Of a stretch of 64,000 nucleotides of DNA, positions 61,631 through 64,000 are shown in pieces. This stretch comes from an uncultured Oscillospiraceae bacterium (GTDB lineage Bacteria; Bacillota; Clostridia; Oscillospirales; Ruminococcaceae), in assembly GCA_910579175.1 (NCBI GenBank), contig CAJTTB010000002.1, positions 62,001 through 126,000 on the forward strand. The letters are read 5' to 3'. The stretch's first letter is position 1. Each line of letters opens with the position of its first letter. The notes below the pieces were generated by a model that was not told the origin of the DNA, ran no database searches, and saw nothing but the letters and a program-made list of their open reading frames with translations. Made by a program: the position numbers and the translations under genes.

Positions 61631-62962
61631 TCATAATAGTTCTTCTCCTACTAAATCATAATCACAAACATCATTGATTATGACTGTTACAAAATCGCCC
61701 ATAACATGTTGTTTTTGTTCAGAAGTAAAGAAAATCTTTCCATCAATCTCTGGAGCATCTGCTGCACTTCTGCCAAAATAACATTCTGCTAACTTATCCA
61801 CGCCTTCCAATATGACTTGAATTTTCTTTCCTATCTGCTGTTCATTTTGCTGCATCATAATGGTGGTCTGTTCTTCCATAATCATTTCGGCACGGCGTTC
61901 TCTAATTTCTTCTGGAACCTGTGGGGTCATCTGTGCGGCACGTGTTCCCTCTTCCTCAGAATATGCAAAGCAGCCCAAACGATCAAAGCGAACTTCTTTT
62001 ACAAAGTCCATCAATTCTGCAAATTGTTCCTCTGTCTCTCCGGGGAATCCGGCAATTAATGTGGTTCTTAGGGTAATCCCTGGAACTTTCTTTCTAATAT
62101 GATCAATCAATTTCACAGTCTCTTGTTTTCCCATTGGGCGATTCATCGCTTTTAAAACCGTATCATTGCAGTGCTGTAGTGGCATATCAATATATTTTAC
62201 CAGCTTTTCTTCTGATTGGATCACTTCCAACAATTCATCTGTAATTTTATCTGGATAACAATATAGTGTTCTAATCCAAATCAAATCTTCTATCTTACAG
62301 AGTTCCTTTAGTAGTTTTGCCAAGGAATAGGAACCATATAAGTCCTGTCCATATCGGGTGGTATCTTGTGCTACTAAAATCAATTCCTTTACCCCTTGCG
62401 TAGCCAACCATTTTGCTTCTTCTATAATCTCCTCCATTGGACGGCTGCGAAAACGCCCGCGAATTTGAGGAATGGCACAATAACTACAACAATTGTCGCA
62501 ACCCTCTGCAATCTTTAAATAAGCGTAATAAGGCAATGTTGTCAAAACACGCTCGCCACAAATATTTAAATCCTCTTTTGCCCCATATCGCTCCACCTGT
62601 TTTCCCATCAGGGTAGAGGCAATCACATCACAAATACTCTGATTGGATCCAATTCCCACAACCGCATCTATTTCTGGCATTTCCTTTAAGATTTCGGAAC
62701 GGTAGCGCTCTGCCAAACATCCTGTTACAACAATGGATTTGATTCTTCCCTCATTCTTTAAATTGATAAACTCAATGATATTTTCAATCGCCTCCTCTTT
62801 GGCAGACTGAATAAATCCACAGGTATTAACAACTACTACATCACAATTTCCGGTATCCCCTACCAATTGATATCCTTCTTTTTCAATTGTCTTTAACATA
62901 ATTTCTGCATCTACCTGATTTTTAGGACACCCCAAAGATACCATTCCCACTCTTATCGCCAT
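61631..62962 (-). CDS. rimO: ribosomal protein S12 methylthiotransferase
   Basis: A 443-residue radical SAM enzyme with two 4Fe-4S clusters that methylthiolates an Asp of S12. The N-terminal UPF0004 domain opens G-M-V-S-L-G-C-P-K-N-Q-V-D. The radical SAM motif is C-D-N-C-C-S-Y-C (C-x3-C-x2-C, about 145-152). A C-terminal TRAM domain ends the protein. The target loop K-D-L-P-G is intact in rpsL in this window. ATG 62962 is used; a GTG at 62971 is an equally possible start. Confidence 0.95.
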   Translation of the reverse strand: MAIRVGMVSLGCPKNQVDAEIMLKTIEKEGYQLVGDTGNCDVVVVNTCGFIQSAKEEAIENIIEFINLKNEGRIKSIVVTGCLAERYRSEILKEMPEIDAVVGIGSNQSICDVIASTLMGKQVERYGAKEDLNICGERVLTTLPYYAYLKIAEGCDNCCSYCAIPQIRGRFRSRPMEEIIEEAKWLATQGVKELILVAQDTTRYGQDLYGSYSLAKLLKELCKIEDLIWIRTLYCYPDKITDELLEVIQSEEKLVKYIDMPLQHCNDTVLKAMNRPMGKQETVKLIDHIRKKVPGITLRTTLIAGFPGETEEQFAELMDFVKEVRFDRLGCFAYSEEEGTRAAQMTPQVPEEIRERRAEMIMEEQTTIMMQQNEQQIGKKIQVILEGVDKLAECYFGRSAADAPEIDGKIFFTSEQKQHVMGDFVTVIINDVCDYDLVGEELL

Positions 62963-62982
62963 AACTACCACAAACCTTTCTT

Positions 62983-63606
62983 TTAAAAATCTTCTATCGC
63001 TTCCGCTGTCAAATATTCATTGACCACAGTTTTAATATTATCATATTCAAACCCCTGTCTAATGAGCGCCTGAATTACCTTTTGATTTCCCTTAAAATCT
63101 CCCAAATATCGAATATATTTTTGTTCTATCCATTTTGCAATCTGTTCTAATGGGTCAATTCTACATGCTGTCAACGCTTCCTCTGCCAACTCTGACTGAA
63201 TTCCTTTTCGCTTCATTTCAAAGACACATTTGCGAAATCCCCAACATTTTTCTGTTAAAAAATATCGCGCAAGTTTTTGCGCATACTGTTCATTGTCTAT
63301 CAAATGAAGTTCTTTCATCTTTGCGACTGTAAAAGCTGCTATCTTTGGGGATGTCGTTTTACACAACTTATCAAATAGTTCTTGTTCAGAATGATCTCGG
63401 TAAGACAACAGGTGAAAAGCGCGTTCTTTTGCCTTTCGCACCTCTGCTTGACATCTTAATTTTTTCAACAACTTTTCATCTACTTCTGTACCTACACGAA
63501 TTTGATTTCGCGTTAAAATTTCTATATCAAAAATATAAAAATACTCGCCATCTACATCAACTGTATAACGAGTACCGCTTTTCTTTTCAATTTTTGTAAT
63601 TTTCAT
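62983..63606 (-). CDS. recX: regulatory protein RecX
   Basis: A 207-residue helical repeat protein that limits or modulates RecA filaments. It has the R-A-F-H-L-L-S-Y-R-D-H-S-E-Q-E-L block (about 63-78), I-D-N-E-Q-Y-A-Q-K-L-A-R (about 102-113) and repeating helix pairs, ending with R-Q-G-F-E-Y-D-N-I. It lies 135 bases downstream of recA, the usual pairing. Confidence 0.92.
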   Translation of the reverse strand: MKITKIEKKSGTRYTVDVDGEYFYIFDIEILTRNQIRVGTEVDEKLLKKLRCQAEVRKAKERAFHLLSYRDHSEQELFDKLCKTTSPKIAAFTVAKMKELHLIDNEQYAQKLARYFLTEKCWGFRKCVFEMKRKGIQSELAEEALTACRIDPLEQIAKWIEQKYIRYLGDFKGNQKVIQALIRQGFEYDNIKTVVNEYLTAEAIEDF

Positions 63607-63644
63607 TTGATCATCACCAAATATCTCATTGATACAAAAGAGCT

Positions 63645-63685
63645 GTACCTAGAAAAGAAACTATCTCTTTTTCCTTTTCTAAGTA
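63645..63685. repeat. inverted repeat between recA and recX
   Basis: GTAC, one mismatch, then TAGAAAAG pair with CTTTTCTA and GTAC across a 16-base loop. It has no good T tract on the minus strand, so it may pause or process the recA-recX transcript rather than end it. Confidence 0.45.
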
Positions 63686-63741
63686 CATTCTCAATATCTC
63701 ACTGGATTAAATCTCGATTTTTTTATATCGACCAGATATCC

Positions 63742-64000
63742 TTATTCAAAATCATCGTCTTCAGGGTCAATATCTAAAAATAATTCCTTTGCCGCAGAAG
63801 CTGGTTGTGCTGGTGAAGGTTCCTCAGGAGCAGTTGGCTGTACAACTTCTCTTTCTTCTGTTTTAGCCGTTGCTGCTGCTTTCGAAGCCGCATCTAGAGC
63901 CTCTTGCTGATGCTCGCGAATCTTTTGTACAATTTCTTCACAGAATGCTTCATCTTCCTTTAGCATTCTCTTCACTTTATCGCGACCCTGTCCCAATCGC
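63742..64000 (-). CDS. recA: RecA, C-terminal part (cut by window edge)
   Basis: The visible 85 or so residues read R-L-G-Q-G-R-D-K-V-K-R-M-L, then L-K-E-D-E-A-F-C-E-E-I-V-Q-K-I-R-E. This is the end of the RecA core, followed by an alanine/proline/glutamate-rich linker and an acidic tail D-P-E-D-D-D-F-E typical of RecA, which tunes filament formation. The frame continues past base 64000, so start and ATPase motifs are outside. An apparent ATG at 63996 is internal. RecX downstream supports the call. Confidence 0.9.
   Translation of the reverse strand, partial: RLGQGRDKVKRMLKEDEAFCEEIVQKIREHQQEALDAASKAAATAKTEEREVVQPTAPEEPSPAQPASAAKELFLDIDPEDDDFE

Overview
The window is AT-rich chromosomal DNA from an anaerobic, endospore-forming Firmicute of the class Clostridia. 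An Oscillospiraceae/Ruminococcaceae-like relative is my best guess from gene content, not a proven assignment. Evidence includes dipicolinate synthase (dpaA-dpaB) and spoVG, an anaerobic class III ribonucleotide reductase, subunits of a sodium-pumping decarboxylase, a YjfB-type motility protein, a T-box leader, frequent TTG/GTG starts behind strong GGAGG-type ribosome binding sites, and sigma-A promoters with 16-18 bp spacers.

Layout. 1-4.8 kb: possible edge gene, cell-wall-binding-repeat protein, yjfB, a MalY-type C-S lyase, an Rrf2 regulator with a palindromic operator, and a ribokinase. 4.8-8.3 kb: decarboxylase beta and gamma subunits with a possible 40-codon gene between them, tRNA-Pro(GGG), and a ferredoxin-domain aldo/keto reductase. 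9-16.3 kb: rmuC, a YfhO-type membrane glycosyltransferase, a sugar-phosphate transferase, and an Eis-like acetyltransferase. 16.4-24.5 kb: a purine operon on the minus strand, purE-C-F-M-N-(PurO-type IMP cyclohydrolase)-(AICAR formyltransferase)-purD. It is preceded by a promoter, a possible 51-codon leader ORF and an intrinsic terminator. 24.6-31.1 kb: flippase, a thymidylate-kinase-like gene that appears to start at ATT, DJ-1, 5-formyl-THF cyclo-ligase, mltG, and a U32 peptidase. 31.1-34.95 kb: anaerobic ribonucleotide reductase, with the glycyl-radical segment on a separate 64-residue ORF and tandem NrdR-like boxes at the nrdD promoter. 35.4-40.9 kb: SMI1/KNR4 protein and the str operon rpsL-rpsG-fusA-tuf. 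41-47 kb: GH35 beta-galactosidase, cardiolipin synthase, rRNA cytosine methyltransferase, and a ZIP transporter. 47.3-52.8 kb: NfeD, SPFH protein, dpaB/dpaA, spoVG, murC. 53-55.4 kb: three tandem cyclophilin-type lipoproteins. 55.4-57.5 kb: an accessory island with a GHKL-ATPase/HEXXH protein flanked by hairpin repeats. 57.6-64 kb: PfkB kinase, cysS and cysE behind a cysteine T-box, pgsA, rimO, recX, and the 3' end of recA.

Most of the window is housekeeping. The points that deserve a second look are the split NrdD, the PurF lacking its N-terminal nucleophile cysteine, the purE leader, the orphan decarboxylase subunits, the ATT start, the degenerate third cyclophilin, and the repeat-flanked ATPase/protease gene. 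All functions come from motif recognition and family knowledge. No database search was run.
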